Below are positions 1 through 6,592 of a stretch of DNA of 32,471 nt, piece after piece (the first letter of the stretch is position 1; each line of letters starts with the position of its first letter). Made by a program: the position numbers and the translations under genes. Origin of the DNA: Candidatus Peribacteraceae bacterium (GTDB lineage Bacteria; Patescibacteriota; Gracilibacteria; Peribacterales; Peribacteraceae); NCBI GenBank assembly GCA_028703445.1, contig JAQVMW010000013.1, positions 1 through 32,471 of the forward strand. Reading direction: 5' to 3'. The notes under the pieces are model-generated. The model was not told the origin of the DNA, made no database searches, and was given only the letters and a program-made list of their open reading frames with translations.

Positions 1-1
1 C

Positions 2-856
2 TGTACGCTTCCCCAGTGCGGTGACGGGGTGATGCAGCGGGGTGAGGAGTGCGACGACGGCAATCAGGTCAATGACGACACGTGTACGAATGGCTGCCAG
101 AAAGCCCGATGCGGTGACGCGATTGTTCAGGCGGGAGAGGAGTGCGACGACGGAAACCGTATTCCGGATGACCTGTGCAATAATTCCTGCCTGAGAGCCC
201 GCTGTGGGGATGGGGTGATGCAACCGGGAGAGGAGTGCGACGACGGAAACCGCAATTCGTTCGATGAATGTCCCAACAGCTGCAAACTGCCCCAGTGCGG
301 TGACGAGCTGGTGGAAGGCAAAGAGCAGTGTGACGACGGCAATCAGGTCAATGACGATAATTGCCCGAATACGTGCAGGCTCCCGACGTGCGGCAACAAC
401 GTCGTGGAAGCCGGTGAGCAGTGCGATGATGGAAATACCGCGGACGCTGATGAGTGCAGCTCTGGCTGCCGACTGGAAAAATGCGGAGATGGCGTTCTGC
501 AGCCCGGAGAGGAGTGTGATGACGGACTCTCAAATTCCGACACACTTCCCAATGCCTGCAGGCTCTCCTGCCGAAAGCCCATCTGCGGCGATCGCGTCGT
601 TGATTCTTCCGAGCAGTGTGACGGCGGAGATGATTGTACCAATGTCTGTTCGTCCGTTGCCTTCTTCGAGCAGTATTCCACTGCGCTTTCCGCAGTCGGA
701 GCAGTGCTGTTTCTGATCATCATCTCGGCGGGGATTCTGTTCCGCCGCCACCTCAGCACCCTCTTCACGTTCTCAAAAAAAGTATCCGTTCCCGGTGTCT
801 CTTTGGATGATATTCCCCTCGATGAACTGGAGATGCCGTGGCATAAGTGGAAATAA
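2..856 (+). CDS. Cysteine-rich DUF4215-repeat membrane protein, 3' part
   Basis: The reading frame is open from the left edge, so the start lies outside the window. Visible are seven tandem cysteine-rich units of the form [16 protein letters not shown]...C...C, the DUF4215 / Myxococcus cysteine-rich repeat. A single transmembrane helix follows (about residues 215-240 of the visible part), then a basic stretch and a roughly 40-residue acidic tail ending in WHKWK. The repeats should therefore lie outside the cell and the tail inside. Unlike the two related proteins at 14712-24055, it lacks the TGPAA-type terminal anchor and keeps a real cytoplasmic tail. Function is unknown; adhesion or surface-layer roles are only inferred. 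The next feature on this strand is a two-hairpin repeat starting three bases after the stop. Confidence 0.85.
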   Translation, partial: CTLPQCGDGVMQRGEECDDGNQVNDDTCTNGCQKARCGDAIVQAGEECDDGNRIPDDLCNNSCLRARCGDGVMQPGEECDDGNRNSFDECPNSCKLPQCGDELVEGKEQCDDGNQVNDDNCPNTCRLPTCGNNVVEAGEQCDDGNTADADECSSGCRLEKCGDGVLQPGEECDDGLSNSDTLPNACRLSCRKPICGDRVVDSSEQCDGGDDCTNVCSSVAFFEQYSTALSAVGAVLFLIIISAGILFRRHLSTLFTFSKKVSVPGVSLDDIPLDELEMPWHKWK

Positions 857-858
857 TT

Positions 859-955
859 CGCGGACGGAAACCTGCGGTTTCCTCCCGCGGACCCTCTTTC
901 CCTTTGAGCGGTTGTGCCTCCAGCGCGGGAACCCGCGAGACCCGCGCTTCGGCAC
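859..955 (+). repeat. Two-hairpin dispersed element, copy A
   Basis: Hairpin 1 has arms 859-872 and 876-889 (GGAAACC-tgc-GGTTTCC core plus CGCGG/CCGCG, with two mismatches). A pyrimidine-rich linker follows. Hairpin 2 has outer stem GTGCC (914-918)/GGCAC (951-955) and inner stem GCGCGGG (923-929)/CCCGCGC (941-947). It sits between convergent genes (cysteine-rich gene stop at 856, pyk stop at 1010). It has the same architecture as 5875-5964, 6090-6187 and 26701-26789. Confidence 0.8.
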
Positions 956-1009
956 GTTATTTGTGTCGCTTCGCGACGGCTTATTGAATGGTTGGCATAG
1001 GTTTGTCTC

Positions 1010-2440
1010 TCACGAAATTGTTCTCATCTGGACGGTGCTGACGTTGCGATCCTTGGCCGGCGCATCCGAGAGTAGGACGACCCGCATACCGGGCTTCAGC
1101 AGGCCAGCCTTCTTTGCGGCGGCAATGCCCGTGGCGATGGTGGTTTCCGGATCGGTGAAAGCCGCCAGAACGGGGAAGATGCCGAAGTTGAGGCAGAGTT
1201 TCTGACGCACGGATGGAGTGAGAGCGAAGGCGATCACGGGAACCAACGGACGGAATTTTGCAATCTCGCGCGCGGTTTGGCCGGAGCGGGTGATAGCGAT
1301 GATGGCACCGGCTTCCGTGGAATGGGCGAGCGTAACCGCCGCTTCCGCGCGGGCCTCTCTCTCGTTGTGTACGACGCCTTCGGGGTGTTCCTGCAGCCGC
1401 GCTTCGTGCTCCTCCGTAGCACGAAGAATACGATCCATCATTTCCACGCACTTCACGGGGTGCTTGCCGGTTGCCGTTTCGCCCGAGAGCATCGTTGCAT
1501 CGGTGCGCGTTACGGCGGCGTGGGCGACATCGGTCACTTCGGCGCGGGTGGGGAGGGGATACGCACTCATGCTCTCGAGCATGTGGGTGGCGACGATCAC
1601 CGGTTTTCCCGCGTCGCGGCAGCGGACAACGATTTCATCCTGAATGGCCGGGAGCTCCTCAATGGGAATGTCTGTCCCCAGATCGCCGCGTGCGACCATG
1701 ATGCCGTCGGAAACGGCGATGATATCCGCCAGATTTTCCTCGGCAGCCCGCTTCGTTTCGATCTTCGTAATGATCTTCATGTCGCTGCCCTTTTTCTGTA
1801 AGAGTGACCGCACTTCCGTGATTTCCTCTGCGTTGCGGATGAAGGAGAGCGCCACGTAGTCCACGCCCAGCGTTGCACCGAACGCGATGTCGTCCCAGTC
1901 TTTCTTAGTGAGCGAAGGCAGGTCGATATCTGCTCCGGGCAGGTTGATGTGCCGACGAGAACCGAGGAAGCCCGCATCTTTCGCCCTGGCCACGACACTG
2001 CCGTCCGGTTCGATCGACACGATCGAGCAGGAGATAGTGCCGTTGTCGATGATGATCGTGTCGGTTTCGCGCACATCGTTACTGAACCCGTCGTAATTCA
2101 CCTCGATCACCGTGCGTCCTCGGGGATCAACGTGCTGCGGATTCGACGAGAAGACGATTTCTTGGTCGATTTCAATGGGGATGGGCTGGATGACTACGCC
2201 CGTACGGATTTCCGCGCCGCGCGTATCGATGAGGCTGGCTACGCAGAAGCCTCGTTCATTCAACTTTTGAATCTGTCGTATGGCCTCGGCATGCTCCTCC
2301 CGTGTTCCGTGTGAGAGATTGATGCGGGCTACATTCATGCCGGCTTCGGCCAGAGCCTTCATCTGCTCTTCTGTCTTGCTCGAAGGTCCGAGCGTGCAGA
2401 TGATTTTTGTCAGCCTCGAGTTGCGTGTTCCTTTCGTCAT
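1010..2440 (-). CDS. pyk: Pyruvate kinase
   Basis: Catalyses phosphoenolpyruvate + ADP to pyruvate + ATP, the last ATP-forming step of glycolysis, in the cytoplasm. The 476 aa match the usual family length. Visible motifs, in order: KIICTLGPSS (12-21), NVARINLSHG (36-45, with the substrate-site Arg, Asn and Ser), RGAEIRTG (usually GPEIRTG), ITKIE with the catalytic Lys, ARGDLG, and the signature region PTRAEVTDVAHA...TMLSGETATGKHP. A C-terminal regulatory-type domain follows. ATG start at 2440. A near-consensus sigma70 promoter lies about 50 bp upstream, giving an untranslated leader of about 40 nt, unlike most genes here. It appears to be a single-gene unit. Confidence 0.97.
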   Translation of the reverse strand: MTKGTRNSRLTKIICTLGPSSKTEEQMKALAEAGMNVARINLSHGTREEHAEAIRQIQKLNERGFCVASLIDTRGAEIRTGVVIQPIPIEIDQEIVFSSNPQHVDPRGRTVIEVNYDGFSNDVRETDTIIIDNGTISCSIVSIEPDGSVVARAKDAGFLGSRRHINLPGADIDLPSLTKKDWDDIAFGATLGVDYVALSFIRNAEEITEVRSLLQKKGSDMKIITKIETKRAAEENLADIIAVSDGIMVARGDLGTDIPIEELPAIQDEIVVRCRDAGKPVIVATHMLESMSAYPLPTRAEVTDVAHAAVTRTDATMLSGETATGKHPVKCVEMMDRILRATEEHEARLQEHPEGVVHNEREARAEAAVTLAHSTEAGAIIAITRSGQTAREIAKFRPLVPVIAFALTPSVRQKLCLNFGIFPVLAAFTDPETTIATGIAAAKKAGLLKPGMRVVLLSDAPAKDRNVSTVQMRTIS

Positions 2441-2487
2441 GAGTCACTGCATGGTAGCAATTTTCCGGTGAAGCGGGAGAACATGTA

Positions 2488-2516
2488 ATTATAACATATT
2501 AGTTATAATCAATCAA
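2488..2516 (-). promoter_or_regulatory. Consensus-like promoter of pyk with palindrome
   Basis: Reading the minus strand: TTGATT (2516-2511), 17 bp spacer, TATAAT (2493-2488). Overlapping it is a perfect inverted repeat, ATTATAAC (2488-2495)/GTTATAAT (2502-2509), in an AT-rich island. The palindrome covers the -10 box and most of the spacer and could be an operator; no regulator is identified. Confidence 0.75.
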
Positions 2517-2522
2517 ATACCG

Positions 2523-2556
2523 AAAACCCAGCACCTTTGCTCTGCAAGGGTGCTGG
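2523..2556 (-). terminator. Terminator of the Tyr/Asn-rich protein gene
   Basis: Hairpin arms CCAGCACC (2528-2535) and GGTGCTGG (2549-2556), followed on the minus strand by GTTTTCGG. It lies 27 bp after the stop at 2583 and just upstream of the pyk promoter. The T tract is short. Confidence 0.6.
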
Positions 2557-2582
2557 ATGATCGTTCCTCCTGAAGATCTGCT

Positions 2583-2963
2583 TCAGTAGTAGTACGGGTA
2601 GTTGTAATCGTCGTTGTACGACGGGTAGTTGTAGTAGTTCGAGCGCGAGTTGTAGCGGTTGTAGTACCAGTTGTAGTCGTTGCTGTTGCCGTAGTACTGG
2701 CTTGAAGAATTCCAGTAACGGGACCGATACGTGCTATTGGAGCAATCGTTGTAGTTGTATCGTCTGTTATTGCAGTTACTGTAGCCGTTATTGTAGTAGG
2801 ATCGCCGGTCATTACGGTAGGCGTCACAGGTGTATTCCCTGCAGGTGCCGCGCGGATCGGAGTAGAGGCAGAGACAGTCATAACTGTAGCTCTCTGCATG
2901 CGCTCCCGGGGTGAGGAACAGGAGCGGGAGGAGGCTTAAGCCTGAAAGAAGAAATTTCTTCAT
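2583..2963 (-). CDS. Small secreted Tyr/Asn-rich protein
   Basis: No family recognised. From ATG 2963 the product is 126 aa. It has a clear Sec signal peptide (MKKFLLSGLSLLPLLFLTPG, then AHA cleavage site, about residue 23). A short segment with four cysteines follows (CLCLYSDPRGTC and EYTCD). The rest is a low-complexity tail made almost wholly of Tyr, Asn, Ser, Asp and Arg, ending in YPYYY. The frame also opens at a TTG 57 bp upstream (3020), but that start would put a redundant hydrophobic stretch before the signal peptide, so ATG 2963 is preferred. The Tyr/Asn bias suggests a disordered, possibly self-associating exported protein; that is inference. It has its own terminator. Codon composition (tac/tat, aac/aat) differs sharply from its neighbours. 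Confidence 0.75.
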   Translation of the reverse strand: MKKFLLSGLSLLPLLFLTPGAHAESYSYDCLCLYSDPRGTCREYTCDAYRNDRRSYYNNGYSNCNNRRYNYNDCSNSTYRSRYWNSSSQYYGNSNDYNWYYNRYNSRSNYYNYPSYNDDYNYPYYY

Positions 2964-3069
2964 AATAAGGAGAGGTAAAGGGAGGAAAAATAGGATCCTC
3001 GAGAATGGTTTTTTAGTCAAGGTACGCTGGTGGACTTGAGAAAATGGTGTGTCCTAATCATGCGCTGTC

Positions 3070-3609
3070 TCAGAGCGCCGGCATCTGCCGCCTTCTCATC
3101 TGGAGCTCGTATTCCGTGACTGCATTGTCATAGTCTGTCAATTCCGCTTCTTTCAGCTTCTTTAGGCGGCTCACTTTCTTGCTGTGGACGGAAGAGGTGA
3201 GCGAACGAATTTTCTGCAGGCGGCTGAGGAGATTTTTTTCGATTTGCACCTGCTCTTCGTGATCCTTTGCAATCTGCTCAATGCGGAGTTTACGGTTTGC
3301 TTCTTCAATTTGCATCCTCAGATCCACGTCCTTCCACGAGAATTCTTCCTGATTGATCTGAGCATCGAATCGCGCCTTCACCGATTCTTTCGTACGGTCA
3401 ATGATCGTCTTGTAGGCGGTGAGTTGCTGTTTCAGGAGCGCTTCTTGTTCGTCGTACAGGCACTTCTGGTACGCGGCTCCGCCACCGGCGGTCGCGACCG
3501 CCGTGGCTCCGCCTTTCTTCTGTTGCACATCGTTACAATCCTGCACCGCGAGCGCATTCCCGCTCACACAGAGCCCACAGAGGCCGATGAGGATGAAGAC
3601 TTTTCGCAA
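3070..3609 (-). CDS. Exported coiled-coil protein
   Basis: 179 aa with a Sec signal peptide (hydrophobic residues 4-17, ALA cleavage motif near 21) and a mature part rich in Lys, Glu, Gln and Arg. The mature part (about 55-170) is predicted to be almost entirely helical coiled coil, with the look of OmpH-like or ScpA-type rods but no recognised signature. Two cysteines (QDC and QKC) lie near the mature N-terminus. The start is TTG at 3609: an in-frame TGA lies 21 nt upstream and no ATG or GTG occurs between. No Shine-Dalgarno is visible. A candidate -10 (TACAAA, preceded by TG) sits 10 nt before the start. Function is unknown; a periplasmic or cell-surface structural role is inferred. Confidence 0.75.
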   Translation of the reverse strand: MRKVFILIGLCGLCVSGNALAVQDCNDVQQKKGGATAVATAGGGAAYQKCLYDEQEALLKQQLTAYKTIIDRTKESVKARFDAQINQEEFSWKDVDLRMQIEEANRKLRIEQIAKDHEEQVQIEKNLLSRLQKIRSLTSSVHSKKVSRLKKLKEAELTDYDNAVTEYELQMRRRQMPAL

Positions 3610-3693
3610 AGGAGCGGATTTGTACCATTTTCATTCCCCAAAGGTGAAGCAACGTGCACTGACGGAGGATGATGGTTGTGTTCTGGTGACTCT

Positions 3694-4269
3694 TCAGGGG
3701 GTTTTTCCCTTTCGAAAAGACTCTTCCAAGCGGCTCACATTCACACGTGCCTGCTCACGGAGTCGTGTGAATAACACATATTTTTCTGCAATGTTCGGCG
3801 TGAAGTGGATGCGTATCTGTGTATCCTGCGCCTCGAGGATGATGGATCCGAATCCGAGAAGATTCTGAATGATGCCATGCTGGCGCTTGTCGATGTCCTG
3901 CAGCACCCACAGATCCGTTGATTCATGGTCATCGAGGGTGAGAAGGGTTTTTTTGATGCGGTGCACGCGCTTGTCCGTCACGACGATCACGTAAAGCAGA
4001 TAGTGGTAGAAGCGCACGATGAATTCGAAGTGCGCGAGGAGAAAGAAGATCATGAGGAGGGTTAAGATGGTATGACGCGTGAGGGAATCGGCGAACTGCA
4101 CGGTCGTGAGCATCAGGATGCAGCTTCCGATGATGAGGATATTCCAGAGGAGAAATCGCAGGATCGGCCAGAACATGCGGATCCAGTGTTGGTGGTAGTA
4201 AAATTGAAATACTTCTTCCCGATCTTTTCCCTGGAAGGTTAAGCCGTCGGTGGAGAGTGCCGCATTCAT
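3694..4269 (-). CDS. PH-domain (bPH2/DUF304-like) membrane protein
   Basis: 191 aa from ATG 4269. Residues about 30-100 hold two closely spaced transmembrane helices. The segment after VIVVTDKRVHRI reads as the beta-rich bacterial PH domain (bPH_2): VTDKRVHRI, LQDIDKRQHGIIQNLLGFGSI and a C-terminal helix. The family is membrane-bound and its ligand is unknown. The frame remains open to 4461, but ATG 4269 overlaps the stop of the upstream gene (ATGA), which points to translational coupling and fixes this start. It has the same layout as the protein at 28961-29581, so the window carries two divergent paralogues. Confidence 0.8.
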   Translation of the reverse strand: MNAALSTDGLTFQGKDREEVFQFYYHQHWIRMFWPILRFLLWNILIIGSCILMLTTVQFADSLTRHTILTLLMIFFLLAHFEFIVRFYHYLLYVIVVTDKRVHRIKKTLLTLDDHESTDLWVLQDIDKRQHGIIQNLLGFGSIILEAQDTQIRIHFTPNIAEKYVLFTRLREQARVNVSRLEESFRKGKTP

Positions 4270-4490
4270 GGCCAGAGGAGGAGGTGACTGACTATCACGG
4301 AGGCGAGCAGGAATACGGTGTGCAGCAGAATAATCACACGCAGCCTCCAGATGGTGAAGATGTGGAAGATCGTGTGATCCCCGGAGGGCAGGCAGATTTG
4401 AGTAAATCTGCGGCTGAAGAGTACCCAGAGGATGCCTTCGAGGCAGAGGATGAGAGCGCACCAGCCGAGGATGGGGAACAGAACATCCAT
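4266..4490 (-). CDS. Small two-TM membrane protein
   Basis: 74 aa, almost entirely two transmembrane helices (about residues 3-26 and 47-73) joined by a short polar loop with RRFTQ and SGDH. No family recognised. Support for it being real: ATG start, an extended -10 promoter ten bases upstream, and a stop codon overlapping the ATG of the PH-domain gene. The pair probably forms one membrane unit. Small size keeps confidence moderate. Confidence 0.65.
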   Translation of the reverse strand: MDVLFPILGWCALILCLEGILWVLFSRRFTQICLPSGDHTIFHIFTIWRLRVIILLHTVFLLASVIVSHLLLWP

Positions 4491-4500
4491 AGGAATGGAT

Positions 4501-4506
4501 ATTCTA
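4501..4506 (-). promoter_or_regulatory. Extended -10 of the two-TM/PH-domain operon
   Basis: Minus-strand TGC-TAGAAT, ending 10 nt before ATG 4490. No -35 is needed for an extended -10. It predicts a leader of only a few nucleotides. Confidence 0.5.
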
Positions 4507-4562
4507 GCACATCTTGAACGTGCAGAAGTTTCTGCTCATGCGGTTTTAGTCTTCCTGCAGGC

Positions 4563-5108
4563 TTAAATCGTCATCACCTCCTGTTCCTTTTTCTTGCGGA
4601 GCTCTTCGATTTGCAGGTTCGTCTTGTCCACGAGCTTCTGGATTTCCTCTTGTTGCGAGAAGCGGGCGTCTTCATCCTTCTCTTCCGTCTTGATCTTGTC
4701 CAAGACGGCCTGCCGGTGCTGCCGGAGCGTGATCTTGGCCTCTTCGGTCATCTTCTGCACCACTTTGGTGAGCTCCTTGCGTCGCTCCTCGGTCATCGGG
4801 GGCAGATTGATGCGCAGCACCTGTCCGTCGTTCACCGGTGAGGTGCCGAGGTTCGCCATCTGCAGCGTCTTCTCCACATTTGTCAGAATGGAGCGGTCCC
4901 AGGGCTGGATGACGAGGGAGCGCGCGTCCTGCACCGTGATGCCGGCGAGGGTTTTGAGTTGCTGGCGGTGTCCGTACGCCTCAACTTCCAGATGGTCCAC
5001 GAGTGCGGCAGAGGCGCGGCCGGTCTGCAGTTTGCTGAACTCCGTCTGCAGAAATTTGAGAACCTTGTCAGATTCGGTACCGAAGGAGGCTACACGCGGT
5101 GAGGTCAT
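4563..5108 (-). CDS. frr: Ribosome recycling factor
   Basis: 181 aa, close to the usual 185. With EF-G it splits post-termination 70S ribosomes. Domain I is formed by the N-terminal helix and two long C-terminal helices. The family core is visible: LQTGRASAALVDHLEVEAYG (near 28-47), ITVQDARSLVIQPWD, INLPPMTEERRKEL and the Lys/Glu-rich C-terminal helices. ATG at 5108. It is the second gene of a pyrH-frr operon, a common bacterial pairing. The 36-bp gap to pyrH is filled by a TTAGGG tandem repeat that runs to the start codon. Confidence 0.97.
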   Translation of the reverse strand: MTSPRVASFGTESDKVLKFLQTEFSKLQTGRASAALVDHLEVEAYGHRQQLKTLAGITVQDARSLVIQPWDRSILTNVEKTLQMANLGTSPVNDGQVLRINLPPMTEERRKELTKVVQKMTEEAKITLRQHRQAVLDKIKTEEKDEDARFSQQEEIQKLVDKTNLQIEELRKKKEQEVMTI

Positions 5109-5135
5109 AGGGTTAGGGTTAGGGTTAGGGTTAGG
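5108..5135. repeat. Telomere-like (TTAGGG)n tract
   Basis: About 4.7 perfect tandem copies of a hexamer, TAGGGT on the plus strand, directly abutting and sharing one base with the frr start codon (ATG at 5108-5106 on the minus strand). On the mRNA strand it reads as CCCTAA repeats. It fills most of the pyrH-frr gap. Confidence 0.95.
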
Positions 5136-5144
5136 AAAAGTGAT

Positions 5145-5852
5145 TCAACTATGCACGAGGGTGCCGATCTTCTCACCCGTCGCTGCTTTGAGCAAGTTGC
5201 CCTCTTTGTTGAAGTCGAAAACACGGATGGGCAAGTTAGAGTCTGCGCAGAGCGAGAAGGCAGCCTGATCCATGACGTTCAAATGTTGTTCGATGGCCTG
5301 CTGATAGGTGAGTTCGTCGTAGAGCTTGGCGTTTCTGCTCTTCTTCGGATCCTTGTCGTAGACTCCGGCGACATCCGTCGCCTTGAGCAGAATATCGCAG
5401 CCGAGTTCCAAAGCACGCAGCGCCGCCGCAGAGTCGGTGGTGAAATAGGGGTTGCCGGTACCTCCCGCGCAGATGACGATGCGGCCTTTCTCGAGGTGGC
5501 GCACGGCGCGGCGACGGATGAAGGGCTCGGCGAGCTGCGGGATATCCACGGCCGAGAGCACGCGGGTGTAGCAGCCCTGTGTCTCGAGAGCGGATTGCAG
5601 GGCCACGGCGTTCATGACGGTCGCCAGCATGCCCATGGCATCGCTCGATGTGCGCTCGATGCCGCTTTCCTTGGTGTCGCGGTAGCGCCAGATGTTGCCG
5701 CCGCCGATGACGACGGCCATCTCGATATCCTTCTTGGCGACCTCGGCAATGCGCTTGGCGATCTTCTGCAGGGTCTTGTGCTCTATACCGAAACCGCGAT
5801 CAGAGGCGAGCGCTTCGCCTGAGATCTTGAGCATGATTCTTTTGTACTTCAT
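5145..5852 (-). CDS. pyrH: UMP kinase
   Basis: 235 aa from ATG 5852. Phosphorylates UMP to UDP with ATP in pyrimidine nucleotide synthesis; amino-acid-kinase fold, hexameric in bacteria. Visible motifs: KISGEAL (9-15), GGGNIWR, SSDAMGMLATVMNA (UMP-binding region), ICAGGTGNPYFTTDSAAALRA and LLKATDVAGVYDKDP. The frame stays open 54 nt upstream, but that part lies inside a palindromic repeat and precedes the family's normal N-terminus. A TATACT box ending 9 nt before ATG 5852 also supports this start. First gene of the pyrH-frr operon. Confidence 0.97.
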   Translation of the reverse strand: MKYKRIMLKISGEALASDRGFGIEHKTLQKIAKRIAEVAKKDIEMAVVIGGGNIWRYRDTKESGIERTSSDAMGMLATVMNAVALQSALETQGCYTRVLSAVDIPQLAEPFIRRRAVRHLEKGRIVICAGGTGNPYFTTDSAAALRALELGCDILLKATDVAGVYDKDPKKSRNAKLYDELTYQQAIEQHLNVMDQAAFSLCADSNLPIRVFDFNKEGNLLKAATGEKIGTLVHS

Positions 5853-5861
5853 CAGGTCGAA

Positions 5862-5867
5862 AGTATA
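5862..5867 (-). promoter_or_regulatory. -10 box of pyrH-frr
   Basis: Minus-strand TATACT ending 9 nt before the pyrH ATG, so transcription would begin 2-3 nt before the start codon or at it. Confidence 0.6.
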
Positions 5868-5874
5868 GCGATTG

Positions 5875-5964
5875 CATGGGAAGGAAACCAGCGGTTTCCT
5901 TCCCATGTGCCCATCCTTCCCTTAAGCGGTGTGCCTCCAGGCGGGCGAAGCCCGCCTTCGGCAC
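5875..5964 (+). repeat. Two-hairpin dispersed element, copy B
   Basis: Hairpin 1 is a perfect 15-bp palindrome (5875-5889/5893-5907; CATGGGAAGGAAACC with loop AGC). Hairpin 2 has outer stem GTGCC (5931-5935)/GGCAC (5960-5964) and inner stem GGCGGGC (5940-5946)/GCCCGCC (5950-5956) with loop GAA. It lies between divergent pyrH and tRNA-Arg, eight bases upstream of the pyrH -10 box. Confidence 0.85.
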
Positions 5965-5980
5965 GGATTATTCAATTCTC

Positions 5981-5989
5981 TGGTATAAT
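5981..5989 (+). promoter_or_regulatory. Extended -10 promoter of tRNA-Arg
   Basis: TGG-TATAAT (hexamer 5984-5989), a perfect extended -10, 22 nt before the mature tRNA 5' end. The start site would be near 5996. Confidence 0.75.
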
Positions 5990-6011
5990 TTCCAGCAAGA
6001 GTCCGTCACGT

Positions 6012-6087
6012 GCCCCCGTAGCTCAGTGGATAGAGCAGCAGGTTTCTAACCTGTTGGCCGCAGGTTCGAGTCCTGCCGGGGGTACCA
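6012..6087 (+). tRNA. tRNA-Arg (anticodon UCU)
   Basis: 76 nt cloverleaf. Acceptor GCCCCCG/CGGGGGT, D arm GCTC...GAGC, anticodon arm GCAGG-TTTCTAA-CCTGT with anticodon TCT (6045-6047), T arm GCAGG-TTCGAGT-CCTGC, discriminator A, encoded CCA (6085-6087). The first pair is G1-U72, a wobble. Reads AGA (and possibly AGG) codons. Two-hairpin elements lie on both sides. Confidence 0.95.
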
Positions 6088-6089
6088 AT

Positions 6090-6187
6090 TCATGAGAGAC
6101 AAACCTACGGTTTTTCTCTCATGAGCTCTCTTTTCCCTAAAAGGTGTGCCTCCAGCGCGGGAACCCGCGAGACCCGCGCTTCGGCAC
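6090..6187 (+). repeat. Two-hairpin dispersed element, copy C
   Basis: Begins two bases after the tRNA-Arg CCA. Hairpin 1: arms 6090-6105/6109-6124, TCATGAGAGA/TCTCTCATGA with AAACC/GGTTT and one C-T mismatch. Hairpin 2: GTGCC (6146-6150)/GGCAC (6183-6187) with inner GCGCGGG/CCCGCGC. Hairpin 1 could end the tRNA transcript, though no T run follows. Confidence 0.85.
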
Positions 6188-6215
6188 AAATTAAAATAAA
6201 GCAGATTACTTTGAT

Positions 6216-6509
6216 TCAATTTTCTGGATCGAGCTTTCGATCAGCCTCTTTCCACTGTGCTTGGCAGGCATCGCATGCCTCTTGTTCCCCAAGTTTGCCG
6301 TCTGGTTTCTTCACGTATTGCATGTGTCCGTGATGAGCGAGCAGCAGGAGCAATTGTTCACCCTGCCTTCGCACTGTTGCCCGGTGGCACTCAATCTTAG
6401 TATTGAATCTGCAGTGTGAGTTGTAGCCTTCGACCACGAAGTCCTGAAAGTCATGCCCATGGGGATCGAAGGAATCGGTCAGTTGCCGTTGGGATTCAGC
6501 ACTCTTCAT
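6216..6509 (-). CDS. Hypothetical small Cys/His-rich protein
   Basis: 97 aa, no family recognised. No signal peptide or membrane helix. It has four Cys (HC, ECH, and ACDAC near the C-terminus) and several His (DPHGHD, AHHGHM), spaced as if for metal binding. ATG at 6509. It stands alone between the tRNA-Arg/repeat block and divergent purQ. Its upstream bases (ACTTTCCATTTC) resemble those before the small gene at 9288 (ACTTTCCATCTC), a weak hint of a shared upstream motif. A real gene is probable, not certain. Confidence 0.55.
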   Translation of the reverse strand: MKSAESQRQLTDSFDPHGHDFQDFVVEGYNSHCRFNTKIECHRATVRRQGEQLLLLLAHHGHMQYVKKPDGKLGEQEACDACQAQWKEADRKLDPEN

Positions 6510-6580
6510 AGAAGTAGGGGAAATGGAAAGTTAGCCTAACAATTCTGTTGCAACTGTCAATGCGCCAGTGGACTATCTGT

Positions 6581-6586
6581 TATTAT
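6581..6586 (+). promoter_or_regulatory. -10 box of purQ-like gene
   Basis: TATTAT ending exactly 6 nt before GTG 6593, so the predicted transcript starts at or next to the start codon. This box also argues against the upstream TTG (6548) as start. Confidence 0.6.
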
Positions 6587-6592
6587 CTCCCT

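Noticed and set aside
5108-5135. True telomere or chromosome end
   Set aside because: The tract is internal, between two core genes of one operon, with continuous sequence on both sides.
5907-6095. Short plus-strand frame across copy B and tRNA-Arg
   Set aside because: It runs through a palindromic repeat and a tRNA, so it is not a gene.
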